Assembly (NCBI GenBank): GCA_948567375.1
Contig: OX419758.1
Span: 39,199,473 to 39,263,472, forward strand
Source: Lunularia cruciata
Taxonomy: Eukaryota > Streptophyta > Marchantiopsida > Lunulariales > Lunulariaceae
DNA length: 64,000 nt
Direction: 5' to 3'
Shown here: piece after piece, positions 22,335 to 32,715 of the stretch
Numbering within the stretch: position 1 is the first letter of the stretch
How the letters are laid out: every line of letters starts with the position of its first letter
Translations under genes and position numbers: made by a program
The notes under the pieces: model-generated
The model's input: the letters and a program-made list of their open reading frames with translations, nothing else
What the model was told of the DNA's origin: nothing
Databases searched by the model: none

Positions 22335-23790
22335 CTACTGGCTGGGACATGGGTTTCTACTCAACCCATCTGCATCACGGTTCACCACTCTAGGTCTGTG
22401 AACAACCGTGAAATCATACTCCTGTACAATCAAAGCCCATCGTGCAAGCTTCCCTGAAAGCTTGTCGGACTCCATCAACCACTTCAGTGGCTGATGATCA
22501 ATGATGAGAGTGAAAGGGTTACCAAATAGGTAACATCGGAAATGTGCTACTGCCCAAACTACTGCCAAGCACTCTCCCTCATATGAACTATACTTTGCCT
22601 CCGCTGAATTGTTGGAGCAACTAGCATAGGCCACCACAAACTCCTTCTCCTCATCATCATGTTGGGTGAGCACCGCTCCAAGCCCCAACATACTCTAATT
22701 AGTATGAACCTGAAATGGTTGTCCCCTGATCGGTCTCCTCAAAATATGAGCAGATGTCAACCTCTCCTTGAGCTCTACAAAAGCTCTCTCCTGCTCATCT
22801 CCCCAACACCACTCATGTGTAAGCTTGGTCAGCTTCGTCAAGGCCTTGGCAATGGCACTAAATCCTCTAACATAGCGGCGATAGAAGTTTGCCAACCTAA
22901 GGAATGCTCGCACTCTACTCACATCCGTAGGCCAAGGAATACATGCAATAGCCTCCACCTTGGTCTGCTGGACACCAAGTCCTCCGGGGTAGATAGTGTG
23001 ACCCAAATACTCAACCTGCTTGTGGAAGAACCTACACTTCCCAGGATGTAGTTTGAGTCCATGAGATCTCAACCTCTCAAACACCTCCAACAATTGTCTC
23101 TCATGCTCCTCCACAATAATGCTATAAACCAAAATGTCATCAATATAGCACCAAGCAAAATCCAATCCAGCTAGGATCCTATCCATGACCCTCTGGAACT
23201 CAGCAGGAGCGTTCTTCAACCCAAATGGTAAGAACCTCCACTGATATAACACATCCTTGCCGTGAGGATCAATAGCCCAAAATGCTGTCTTGGACTTATC
23301 CTCCTCCTTGATTGGCAACTAATGATATCCCGCTCGAAGATCCAAAGTACTGAAGACCTTTGCATGCCCAATCGCATCAAAAATCTCCTCCGGTGTAGGC
23401 ATGGCATACCGATCAGCCCTGGTCTGTTGGTTGATAGGATGGTAATCTCCACATATCCGCCTATCTATATAGTTGCCATGCATATCCTTCTTGGCTGGCA
23501 TCACTGTTGCTGATGCATACTCTCCATGTGAAATCTCCACCAAACCAACCTCAAAAAGGTCACTACTCCGGCTCTAAATCAATGTCCTCTCCATATCACT
23601 ATATCAATAAGGACGTCGGAAAACTGGTGTGTTGCTAGTCAGCTCACTCCGTATACCAGGTCCCTTTAGAGCACCCAAATCCTTCATACTAAAGGCAAAA
23701 CAACTAGTGTGACTCCTCAAGAACCTCCAAACCCTCCAAACCCTCCGTCTTTCCTCTCCAGTAAGCTTGGTCCAAGATCTGGCTCCCAAG
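22335..23790 (-). pseudogene. Reverse transcriptase and RNase H of delta copy A
   Basis: RT fingers and palm: YASATVMPAKKD, RRICGDYHPIN, FSTLDLRAGYHQ-type first Asp, FLPFGLKNAPAEFQ and the catalytic YIDDILVYS (about 23135). The thumb includes FLRLANFYRRYVRGFS. RNase H starts at QVHTN (Asp replaced by Asn) followed by a TAG stop at 22692, then LGLGAVLTQHD, YASCSNNSAEAKYSSYEGECLAVVWA, and HQPLKWLM to DADGLSRNP. The single frame change of the polyprotein lies between 23837 and 23543, upstream of the palm. It is homologous to copy B, where much of RT is deleted. Confidence 0.9.
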
Positions 23791-24169
23791 TATCCTCTGT
23801 AACTGTAGTAGGAGTGGAAGACGTATTGACTGGCTGCTACACTGGGCCCTTGGGAGCAATAGTGTCATGCTCCCGATTACTAGAGGTCCCAACCTCTGTG
23901 TGAAAAACTCCCTCCACTTTGGCTGCAAGCTCCACACATCCTCTGGCTGCATCCCATGTGGACCAAGAGTGTAATCCAAGTAGCCCACGCTCACCTGGAT
24001 GGACTCCAAGTAGACCACTCTCCTTAGTAGCTACTGGATGTGTCCCAAGAATACCATGTCCACTCGGTCCATCGCCCCCAGCATGTGCCTGAATTGTCTC
24101 GATAGGCACAGGGCTCACAAGTGTCCAAGTGGTGATGCCTATCAAGCGCATCCTATGCTGCTCTGCCAA

Positions 24170-25130
24170 GCCAAGGCTCACAATCCTGGTCAAACAGTTC
24201 AGGTCCATAGCCTGACCTAACACCTGACGCCTAGATGCCTCTGACACTGCTAGAACAGCGGTAATACCGGTGCAAAAACCCATCGCCCGCTCTCTCTCAT
24301 CAACATTGGGCTCCACCAACTGTTGTAACCGTGAGTCCCAAACAAGTCCAGGTCCTCCCTCTCAAAAAGCATGAGAGCCTGGGAAACTCATGAGTGTGGG
24401 AAATGCAGCTCTAGGCTGTCCAACTAGGTTCACCACTGCCATAGGTGACCTATCAGCCACTACCATTGTCTGAGACTGACGTCCAACATCCAAGATATCA
24501 TCAACAAGAATGTGGTCTAGTCGCTGAATCCCATCATAACTACGCTGTAGAACCTCTCTGGGTAAGAGGTTCGTCCACCAAAGACGAAGACGATGAGCCC
24601 GTGATCCCACTCTGGCTGCATCTAACAATACATCAGGTCCTATCCATGAATGGACCTGATGTGTACTCGCCACCATTCTAGTGCAAGAATCACCCATCAA
24701 TGGAACATTCTCCAAAAGGTAAGCTGGAGAAATAGACTGATGAACCTGGAGATGTCGTAGTATCCATAACATCTCCCAAAACACACCAGAACGAGGATCC
24801 TAAAGACCCAAACCGTGGCCCGCACGTGTATGTCCCTGACATGGCCATCCAGAAATCACCAAGTGAATAGGCCCATGTCTCTCTAGGTCATGTGCCCCCA
24901 GTAAGGAAATGTCTCCTGGTAAGGCCTTCTGGTAACCTCTGACTGCTGACATCGGTAATAACTCCGGATACCGATAAGCCAAGTGTGCGACATGATGTAG
25001 AGAGACTTGCCTAGCAGTCTCATCTCTCTCTACATACAACTACCTTTGTACTCGTATACCCGCTTGTAACACCGCAGCTAGTCCGGTGCTGATCCCACCA
25101 AACAACTCCAATAGGCATATCCCCTCTATT
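24170..25130 (-). pseudogene. C5 cytosine-DNA methyltransferase domain, delta copy A
   Basis: It lies in frame between protease and RT. C5-methyltransferase motifs occur in canonical order. Motif I is LLELFGGISTGLAAVLQAGI (25055-25114), the AdoMet-binding loop, followed by a VERDETA acidic segment. Motif IV is ISGWPCQGHTRAG, with the catalytic Cys codon at 24839-24841. Motif VI is LLENV (about 24691-24720), motif VIII-like GSRAHRLRLWW (about 24578-24606), and an RAAFPTLMSFPGSHAF segment (24362-24410). Motif X is RRQVLGQAMDLN (about 24195-24240). The order and the LFGGISTG / SRAHRLRLWW flavour are closest to DNMT3-type enzymes, not to the rearranged plant DRM. It runs about 315 residues. Stops at 25040, 24800 and 24362 break it. 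The known reaction of the family is methyl transfer from AdoMet to DNA cytosine C5. Confidence 0.92.
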
Positions 25131-25134
25131 GGAT

Positions 25135-25987
25135 ACTGCCAAGCAATGAGTGTGGTATCCAGAGGTGTCAAAGCAATCGCCTCTGGATGCTCATCCTCAC
25201 ACTCATCCCCTGATGGTACAAAGGCTCCACTCCAAGCCTGCTGCACCAACTGATCTGCATGCTGCTGCAATGCCTCCTCTGAACTCCACAATGGAACATC
25301 CAAGGTGGATCGAACAATCCCACTCATACTCCATAGCCGAGTGATCTCCTCTGGTACTGGAGTATCCTCTGCATGGGCGTTCCCCTCCAACAAGTCACCA
25401 GGCCAAGTAACTGCACCGCTGAAAGCCAAAATTGATGCTGCCATGGTCCCGGACTGTAGTGAGCCAAGACTGCCACTACTGAAGCATACTGGTAGGTGAC
25501 ATACCCGTCCCTCACCAGACTGCCAACCAGGTCTATAAGAGGCTATCTCCTCCCAATAGTCAATGCTGAAACCCATAGGGTATAACACTGCTCCCCCAAC
25601 TAGCACATCATATGACTCAGCTATCGTCGCAATAGCCTGAGCTCTCACCACCGAGCTATCAGTCGGATGACCAGGCTGAACTTGGACAACAAGCTCTCCA
25701 CGTGTGATGTACTGTGTTGAACCACCACCAAGAGATGTCTGGATCTGAAATGGACACCTCTCCACATCGGTCTTCCGTAACTCCAGACCGACAACTACAG
25801 CCTTCCCCAACATAAGGGGCTGCGCACCAGAGTCTAACAAGACTCTTTGTGGTGTATAAACCTTCCCTGAAAGTCCCACCAAACAAAAGATCCCCCTTTG
25901 GTTATCCAATAGGACAACACCAGGTGTAAACCGCGCTCTCTCAAAGGCCGGTCTAGTTGGCAACTCCTCCAGTCTAGCCGTTGCTGC
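25135..25987 (-). pseudogene. Aspartic protease and linker, delta copy A
   Basis: The open frame 25963-25040 starts in a linker. It gives the retropepsin core with QRVLLDSGAQPLMLGKAVV (active-site DSG at about 25826-25845), a SYDVLVGGAVLYPMGFSIDYW C-terminal segment, and then a linker of about 130 residues rich in acidic residues that leads into the methyltransferase. The DSG motif is intact. The frame continues unbroken from here into motif I. Confidence 0.88.
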
Positions 25988-28015
25988 CTACCATAAACCA
26001 CTGGTCGCTGAACGGATCCCATGCTCCTCAACCAAGTCAGCTCCACTACCAACCACCTCTGCTCTAGTAGTAGGAACTGCACCATACCTACTCTCACACA
26101 ATGTGGCAGCCAACCGGGACACTAGGGCTGGGTCAACTCCCAATGTAAACATGTCATTGGCTGAAAACAAAGGATGCCGCATAATCAGCTGAGCCGCCCC
26201 CAACATCATGCTAGACTCAGTTTGTGTAGTAGTAGGTGGCTGACTAATAGGTAGTCCATCATGTACTCCATCACCACCTACCACACCTGCACTGGGACGT
26301 CTAGGAACCATGGATGTCGTCTGTAATGCCTCAGATAGCGTGAAAGACTGGGGAAGTCTGACCTGTCTCCCAACCTCTCCTCTCTGTGGGTCCAACTCCA
26401 TTGATGCTCCTCTAGGCTCTGGAGCACGTACTGCACTCCTAGTCACTGTTGCAGATGCATCCACCTATGCTGCTCCGCACATGAAGTCCAAAGCATCTCT
26501 ATCACCAACATATGAGGTTGAAGCCTCAACACCCGAATTTGATCTCCTTTGAGCAATAGCCATACTAGCCAATCTCTGCTCCAACTGCTCAATCCGAGTA
26601 GCCATAGCTGTGTTTGAAGTAAGGGCAGGTACTGCACCCCTACTAGATGTAGATCCTCTACTACCTTGTCCTCCATGAACTAGAGCTCCTCTACTACCTG
26701 CCATAGTAGCCCTACCACTCCGTAACTCCGGGTGTAGGTCAAAACACCGGTCACTAGTGTGACCAAATCTATGGCAGTGCTCACACTGCCTCTATGCTGG
26801 CTGTGATGCACCAGAGGTATCAGGTCCGCTGCCCTGAGTACACTCTCTCCTATGGTGAGGTCCACCACAAGTCCAACAAGCAACACCACCACTCATTGGC
26901 TGCTATTGACCCGAAAATGAGGGTAAGGGTCTAACTCCACTAGGCCCTCCACTCGCTCCATAGGATCTGGGCTATCCACCTTGTCCTTGAAAACCAACTG
27001 GGCGTGGTGCACTCTGCTGCACTCTAGAAGAAGTCACAACTGTGGATGAGGTCTCTCTACCAAATCCAGATGTCACCACTCTCTCCTCCACCATGTTGAG
27101 CTCAATACGCTCAGCCAAACCAAAGACACCTGCCAAAGTGGGCGAAGTAGCCTGCAACAACGTAGCATCACGAACTCTACGTTGCAACTCCCTGTCCAAT
27201 ATCCCATACCAAAACTGGACTGCTTGGGCCTCAGTAACTCCCTGAGTGAAATTGATCAGCCACCTCATGCGAGTATATGCCTTGCGTAGGCTCTCTCCAG
27301 CCTTTCGCTGGAACTCCTACAAGCTCCTCAGCTTGTCAGTCCGCACTCCCTGGTAGTTCTGCCTCAAACATAGGAAGAACTCAACCATGGGGTTAAACCC
27401 CGGTACCACACCACCTCTTGCAGCGGTACCTCCACTCGTAGTAACACTATCTCCAGCTAGTGTACCTCCACTAGCTCCACCAACACTACTCGAGCTAGAA
27501 CTCGTGGGTACAGCCGATCTACTCTTGGCAACCGAGCCTGAAGTGATGGAGACATAATGTGGAGACCAATATTGTCTCCATAACTTGATCTCCTCCAAAT
27601 GAGCTCTCCTGAACTCATGGTAGTCATCCATCGGCGGACCCTCCAGATGCTGGAACAACCCCTTCCATGCCATGAAGGGTGTGAACAAAGTTGGGTTCCG
27701 CATCTACTGCAGATCACACCAACTATCAAACTCCTAGATGAAGTCATCCAACTCAATGGTACCCACTGTACTAGAGTAACGCCTAGGGCCTTTGGAGGCC
27801 CCATAAATCTCGTCCATGTCCCACAACAATGGTGCGGACACACCAAGTGCACTCTCAACTGAATCAACTCCTGTGTCAAACTCCAACTCAGAGTCAATCT
27901 CCTCCCTCACTGGGACCTGAGATACAAGCTGATACCAAGCACCACTCCGAGTAAACCCACTACGTATTGCATGGCTAACTCCTCTGGAATCTCCAAAGGA
28001 CTCCGTCGTGACCAT
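25988..28015 (-). pseudogene. Gag of delta copy A
   Basis: The best start is the ATG at 28015 (MVTTESFGDSRGVS), conserved in copy C at 62850, although the frame is open upstream to 28111. The N-terminal region is acidic. The capsid-like middle carries WKGLFQHLEGPPMDDYHEFRRA and, further on, MRWLINFTQGVTEAQAVQFWY. Two nucleocapsid knuckles follow: CWTCGGPHHRREC (about 26845-26885, slightly irregular spacing) and CEHCHRFGHTSDRC (about 26755-26800, CX2CX4HX4C). About eight in-frame stops, mostly TAG at Gln positions, interrupt it. No frameshift is needed. Confidence 0.85.
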
Positions 28016-29354
28016 GTAACTGCAACAGCAAACCCGAACCACCAACTGCAACCGCAAGTCACAACCGCAAGTGCCCCACCAAGTGCCAACACCACCACGT
28101 GCCAACACCAACTAGACACCACCCACTAATGTAACTTTAACCAAGATAACTACACTAGGGGAAAGGCAACCTGTAACCTGCCATCATAACACGCACTCTC
28201 ATAATCTGCAGGTCATCACTTCCTGCCTTACCGGAGAGAAACAAAGGTAGTCTGATTGGTCATCACTCCAGCCTCACCACCGAGAGCACACTAGAGCACC
28301 AACGCTCAAAAGTCAGGGCACCTCACACAAACGTGGTGCACAAACAGGAAGCAAAGAATGGAGGAGATCAAATCACAAGAAATCTAATCAAAAACCCTCC
28401 ATCTCATAACACAACACGGGACTGACTCTGCCACCATTTGGCATTTGACATAAGAGCAGTTTGTATCTAAGTCCTAAGCTACCATGATCACCAAGAATGG
28501 GATCAAACTGCCTCTCCTAGCCAAAGCTACATGTGTATAGATAACAGTGGCGCAGTCACTAGGACAACAAGTGAGGGTGGACCAGTTGGCTAGGGCACCA
28601 GTCTAGGAACAAGAGATCTAGAGGTCAAACCCTGTTGCGCACAATCTAGCAAGAAAGGCAGATTTTGCCAACCAATGACCAAGATCTACTCTAAACTAAC
28701 TAGCAAGCCAGCAAGCCAACTTGCTGGCTTGCTGACCCTTCTAGTCCTTTGTAGCCTCTCATAGCCCATAGCCCTATGCCTCGAAGCCTTGAAATGCCAA
28801 AATTCAGCCAAATGAGGCCTTTCTTGTTGCCACTTCAAAACCTCTTCCAAAATTGGCAAAACTTCTCCAAATATGTGAAAGTCCTCCAAACTAGCAAAAC
28901 TCCTCCAAATCTGGCCAAATAGTGAAAACTCCTCCAAATCTGACATAAAATCTGACGTAAACCCTAAAGATGGCTGTCTGCCAAATCCCTCGCTAACTTT
29001 CCACTCGAGCCAAATTGACAAAACGGGTTTTTCCAAATCACAATTTCATGAGAAGAGCTTCCCAACTCCACCTTCAATTTCACTTTTTGAGCCCAACTCG
29101 CAGCAAATTGGTCTTGCCTTCACCTCCTGAGCTCAAAATCACAACACTACTCAAAAATTGCTCCTTCTTTGCTCAAAATTTGGCCGGCACTTCCGCACAC
29201 CGTCCGCCTAACTGCCAAATTGAATCACTTGAACGAGCTTCTGCACACTAAGGAAACAAAACTTGAATCGAGCTACCACGATCCACCGAGCTTGGAGATA
29301 CCACCAACACTCAACGTTCTTGCACCCGATTTCCCCCTGACTTCACTTCTCTGA
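28016..29354 (-). other. Delta copy A leader, non-coding
   Basis: A leader of about 1.3 kb between 5' LTR and gag, conserved in copies B and C. It contains many short imperfect repeats built on AAATTTGG/CCAAATCT (28800-28990) and the tRNA-like segment at 28570-28645. No canonical primer-binding site follows the LTR end: the minus strand reads TCAGAGAAGTGAAG there. Confidence 0.7.
28570..28645 (+). repeat. tRNA-like segment with A and B boxes (SINE-head-like)
   Basis: On the plus strand, antisense to the element, TGGACCAGTTGG (28578-28589) resembles a tRNA A box. AGGTCAAACCC (28622-28632) resembles a B box with one mismatch to RGTTCRANNCC. The 44-bp spacing fits tRNA-derived SINEs. The same segment occurs in copies B (51289-51342) and C (58430-58486, minus). 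I see no full cloverleaf, so it is not called as a tRNA gene. Confidence 0.45.
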
Positions 29355-29810
29355 TGTAATCAGATTGCTTAACACTCTCAACTCAACTCAACTCAACTCA
29401 GATCAGTACTTGATCTGTCACTCTATAAATTGCCAACAACTGGGCACTGATTACAGTCAAGCCACACCCACTCAACCATAGAGAATCCAGGTGATGCTCG
29501 CTGGCCTCTGTCCACCATAGCTAGGAACTCGAAGGCTCAACACCAAAGAAGTGAGCTCTCTGGAGCTCACTTCAAAACTATACCCCCTGGACTCAAGCTA
29601 GCACTGGAACCCTAACGGTCCCGCTGATGGCACACTCGACGGTGCAAACGATGCAAAGTAACGGTGGGCCCCACCGTGAAGTCAGTACCCCAAACACCAA
29701 ATCAGACTGTCAAAAAGTAGTCCCTGAGAAACTACTAGAATAACTCTAACTACTATCACTGGAACTCCAGTGTCCGAGCAGCTAGATGCATAACTACAAA
29801 TGGCGTGACA
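29355..29810 (-). repeat. 5' LTR of delta copy A
   Basis: 456 bp, minus strand TGTCACGCCATTTG...CTGATTACA. It corresponds to the core at 20000-20438 with about 20 substitutions, mostly transitions, and an expanded ACTCA microsatellite at about 29378-29400. It lacks the flanking block A that brackets the 3' copy. Confidence 0.88.
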
Positions 29811-30250
29811 ACAACATCAGGCTTTGTGTGGACAACCAAGCACAAAGAAGCATTAAAGAAATTGAAGTATATAGTTTGTTCACGTTCCAACTTCCAACTA
29901 TATGATCCCAAACTACCAATTGTGGTTGATTTTGATGCTTCTAACTTTGCCATTGAAGTTGTGTTGCAACAAGAATCTCCAAATAGACTACATCCCATTG
30001 CCTTTGTGTCTTGTGGACTAAACAAATTAAAAATAAATTACTCTACCCAACATCAAGAACAATTGGCAGTGGTATAAGCCACAAAGGTATGGAGATATTA
30101 TCTCTTGGAGAAACAAGTGATTATACAAATAGATCAAAACCTTACAATTGGAGCATGTGAAGAATTGACATCATTGATGGGAGAAACAACTAAATTTTTG
30201 ACATCAAGCTTGAGTAAAAACCCGGCAAGTTCCATATCATCCTTGATGCC
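29811..30250 (+). pseudogene. RNase H of beta element (continuation after delta insertion)
   Basis: It resumes with TSGFVWTTKHKEALKKLKYI, then PIVVDFDASNFAIEVVLQQE (RNase H catalytic Asp region), and LHPIAFVSCGLNKLKINYST with a following EQLAVV. A stop at 30075 and further frame damage follow. It directly continues the RT sequence cut at 19893. Confidence 0.85.
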
Positions 30251-30479
30251 CTATCATGATGACCTAATTTGAAGATTCTTCTTGAATCTCCCATGATACC
30301 AACAATCACCATGGTGTCAATCAACTCTAAGATACACATAGAGTTCAAGACTACTTTATGATAAGATACTTCCTTTCAACTAGTGCAATCATCTTGTAGC
30401 ACAAGATAAGGAATAAACTACTTTTTCCTTCAAGGAGGTCCTTTTATTTTATGAGAACATGATCTGTGTTCCAACTATA

Positions 30480-31170
30480 GATGATCTTTGACTTATGAGG
30501 TTTCAAGAGGCCCATGACTTACCAATAATTGGTCACTTGGGTGTGGAAAAAACCTTGAGTACTCTCCAATGTTAATGGTAGTTGCCAAACATGGCTCAAG
30601 TGGTTCAAAATTTGTTTGATCTTTTGAGAGTTGCCAATGCCACAAGGTCAACAACCATAAACTAGGTGGACTACTTCAACCACTCCCCATTCAAGCTGCA
30701 CAATGAGAACATGTAAGTCTTAACCTAATCACATCCTTGCCTAAGATGGATTAAGGCTATAATGCTATCGTGGTGCTTGTTGATAAGTTTAGCAAGAAGA
30801 CTCACTTGGCACCTAGCATGGATACTCCAACACTAGCCAATATTTACTTTGACACTATCTTCAAGTACCACTTGATGCCAACGGTTCTCATCTCCCATTG
30901 TGATCCTCAATTCATTGGTAAATTTTAGCAAGTGCTCTTCAGCTACTTGGCACCAAGCTTGCCTTGTCTATGGCTTACCTTCCTCAAACTGAGGGATAAA
31001 CCAAATGTGCACATCACACCTTAATGATATGCTTTGTGCATTCATCAATGTTCACCACACCAACATGGATATTTGTCTTGCGGTCCCCAAATTTGCCTAC
31101 AATAATTCCAAGCAAGCAAATATTGGGTTCTCTTCCTTAATTTTGGACACAATTCACTTGTTCCATGTTC
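30480..31170 (+). pseudogene. Integrase of beta element, truncated
   Basis: Segments recognisable as integrase: VLVDKFSKKTHLAPS near 30775-30820, TIFKYHLMPTVLISHCDPQFIGKF (second Asp region) near 30855-30930, and NVHHTNMDICLAVPKFAYNNS at 31050-31115. The sequence ends at 31170 where a gamma LTR fragment starts. No chromodomain is left. Confidence 0.8.
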
Positions 31171-31187
31171 CAGGGGGAGGGAAGGCC
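31171..31187 (-). repeat. Gamma LTR fragment, part 1
   Basis: The minus strand reads GGCCTTCCCTCCCCCTG, matching the gamma LTR near 41648-41665. It continues the fragment at 39016-39409 once alpha copy 1 and its duplicated GGCC target are removed. Confidence 0.7.
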
Positions 31188-31879
31188 TGTAACACCCATT
31201 TGTGCATGTGTGTGGTATTGTGATATTTAGCTTGGTATTACAAGTACTTAAGAGATATTATTTATATAGAGATAAAGGATGGTTCTATATTAGTCATGGT
31301 TAGCTAAAGTTAGTCATAGCTAAGATAGATGGGACCTTACTTTAGAGGAAGTAGAAAAGATGAGCACCACTATTTTGGATTTTAGTGTGTTGACTTGGTA
31401 TTATTCCTAGGTGTTTGGCTTTGGGGAAAGAGTTGAGAACTCTTGGGCCCGCAAGCCTTTTTGTTTTGGATTCTTCTTTAGTCCAAGGATAGCCCATGTG
31501 AAGGAATCCTTGCTTTAGTGGTTGGGTCAAGATAAGACCACATGCTTAGGGGAATATGCCCATGTGAATGGATATTCCTTTCTACTTTTTGACTTTACTT
31601 GACTTTTAGTCTAGTAACTTGAGTTACTACGGTAATTAGTAACTTTGGTACATAACTATTTCACAAGTATATAAACAAGGAGTGAGGAGGTACTCATCAT
31701 CCTTTCATTTGCAACTATCTCTCTCTCATTGAGTTCTCTAGTGAGCAATGTCTTGAGTCTTGGAGTGTTAGCCTTGGAGGAGTATGATGGAGTTGGGGTT
31801 CCTTGCCTTCTTAGTCCATGGTGCGCTACCTTAATAGCCATCAGAGGTTCATCCTGAGTGAGAGACAGGCCGGCTCACA
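31188..31879 (+). repeat. 5' LTR of alpha copy 1
   Basis: 692 bp, TGTAACACCC...CGGCTCACA. It differs from the 3' LTR at two sites: A/G within GTACxTAAC, and G/T within GAGACAxGCC. Confidence 0.97.
31668..31674 (+). promoter_or_regulatory. TATA box of alpha LTR promoter
   Basis: TATATAA lies about 210 bp before the LTR end and is conserved in the 3' LTR (38814-38820). It probably sets the U3/R transcription start. Confidence 0.65.
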
Positions 31880-31883
31880 TTTT

Positions 31884-31901
31884 TGGTTCCGTTGCCGGGA
31901 C
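31884..31901 (+). promoter_or_regulatory. Primer-binding site for tRNA-Glu
   Basis: TGGTTCCGTTGCCGGGAC is complementary to CCA plus the acceptor and T arm of plant tRNA-Glu as I know it (3' end GTCCCGGCAACGGAACCA). It sits four bases after the LTR. It is unlike the iMet site of the beta and gamma elements. Confidence 0.85.
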
Positions 31902-32715
31902 CTCTCTAGAAGGCAAGATAATGTTCCGCGTCCAATTCTACATTAGGCAGAAGGAGGCTATGAGAGCTCACTTGGAGAGAACATTAGGAGAGGAGAGGGC
32001 TGAACTTATGTTAGAGAACCAAGATCCATTTGTATACTCTGTAGTTCATTATGATGTCTTTGAGGTGATTTTGTACATCTTGTACACATGAGAGGAATTG
32101 GAGAGATTGTGTGAGGTGGATTGCAGATTTTGGGGATTAAGGTGATTTTGGGCAAAATCTCAAGTTTGAGATCTGGACTTGATATTTCTACACATGATAG
32201 CTTGGGTTATCTTTCAGTTAGCACACTTGAAATTATTGAGAGAGCTTCTATGCGCACTGGGCTAGAATTTTTGAAAGTTGATAGGGTAAAGTGCTCCCGC
32301 AACTGCATGCTCTCTGGAAAATTGTACAGAGTCTGCCATTTCTTCAATTTTCAGTGAATTGTCCTGAAAATTTCCAAGAAAATTCAGTGCATTGTATCCT
32401 ACCTGCTGCCACAAAAATTAGAGAGAGATCGTTTTTGCGCAGGGCGTGATGAGTTTTTGAAGTGAGGGGGGTGGTTTTCAGACCAAATCTGAAATATGGG
32501 TGCTGAATAGAAAGGTGTCTAGGCCAAATGGCTCGATGAAAAGATCTGAAATTTTGCAGGGAGGGACGCCCTGGAGTTGTGATCAAGTGTGGAAAATTTA
32601 AGAGGACTGTGACATATTGGTTGGGAGATTTGAGTGACATTGTGAGGAAGGGTCAATTCTGCAGAGTGGAGATCTCATGCATGAGAAGTTTGAGATCAAC
32701 AAAAAGCATGTTTGA

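Larger units (their letters stand above)
19894..29810 (-). mobile_element. Delta element copy A: LTR retrotransposon with DNA methyltransferase and PHD finger
   Basis: A 9.9-kb minus-strand element inserted in the beta pol gene. Order: 5' LTR (29810-29355), leader with a tRNA-like segment, gag, protease, C5 DNA methyltransferase, RT, RNase H, integrase, PHD finger, polypurine-like GGGGGG run, and a compound 3' terminus. Gag to methyltransferase (28111-23837) share one frame, and RT to PHD (23543-20718) share another. Damage is nearly all in-frame stops. Outer ends are TGTCACGCC (29810) and ...GCACAACA (19894), and ACAA flanks both sides. The LTR cores differ by roughly 5 percent, mostly transitions, so it is fairly young. 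It is clearly less decayed than copy B. Confidence 0.9.
16912..31170 (+). mobile_element. Beta chromovirus-type element, 3'-truncated, split by delta copy A
   Basis: LTR end, iMet primer site, gag, protease and RT lie at 16912-19893, and RNase H and integrase continue at 29811-31170. The coding order resumes across the delta insertion. The integrase ends abruptly at 31170, where a gamma LTR fragment begins, so the C-terminus and 3' LTR are missing. It is heavily decayed. Confidence 0.85.

Noticed and set aside
24170..25130. The methyltransferase as a host gene fragment captured only by delta copy A
   Set aside because: Copy B carries the same domain at the same place with different lesions, so it is part of the family polyprotein.
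27929..27937. TGGTATCAG on the minus strand, as a possible iMet primer site of delta
   Set aside because: It lies about 1.4 kb inside the 5' LTR end, within a conserved gag frame, and is altered in copy C (AATATCAG). It is better explained as coding sequence; delta's true primer site remains unknown.
28570..28645. A functional tRNA gene
   Set aside because: A and B boxes are visible but no paired acceptor stem or cloverleaf can be drawn. Kept only as a tRNA-like or SINE-head segment.
29378..29400. ACTCA repeat as a telomere-like or CRISPR-like array
   Set aside because: It is a short microsatellite inside the delta LTR with variable unit number between copies. No spacers, no array.
31342..31530. 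A 62-codon ORF repeated at 31342-31530, 38478-38666 and 5609-5797
   Set aside because: It is simply a reading frame inside the alpha LTR, present in each LTR copy and antisense to the element in copy 1.
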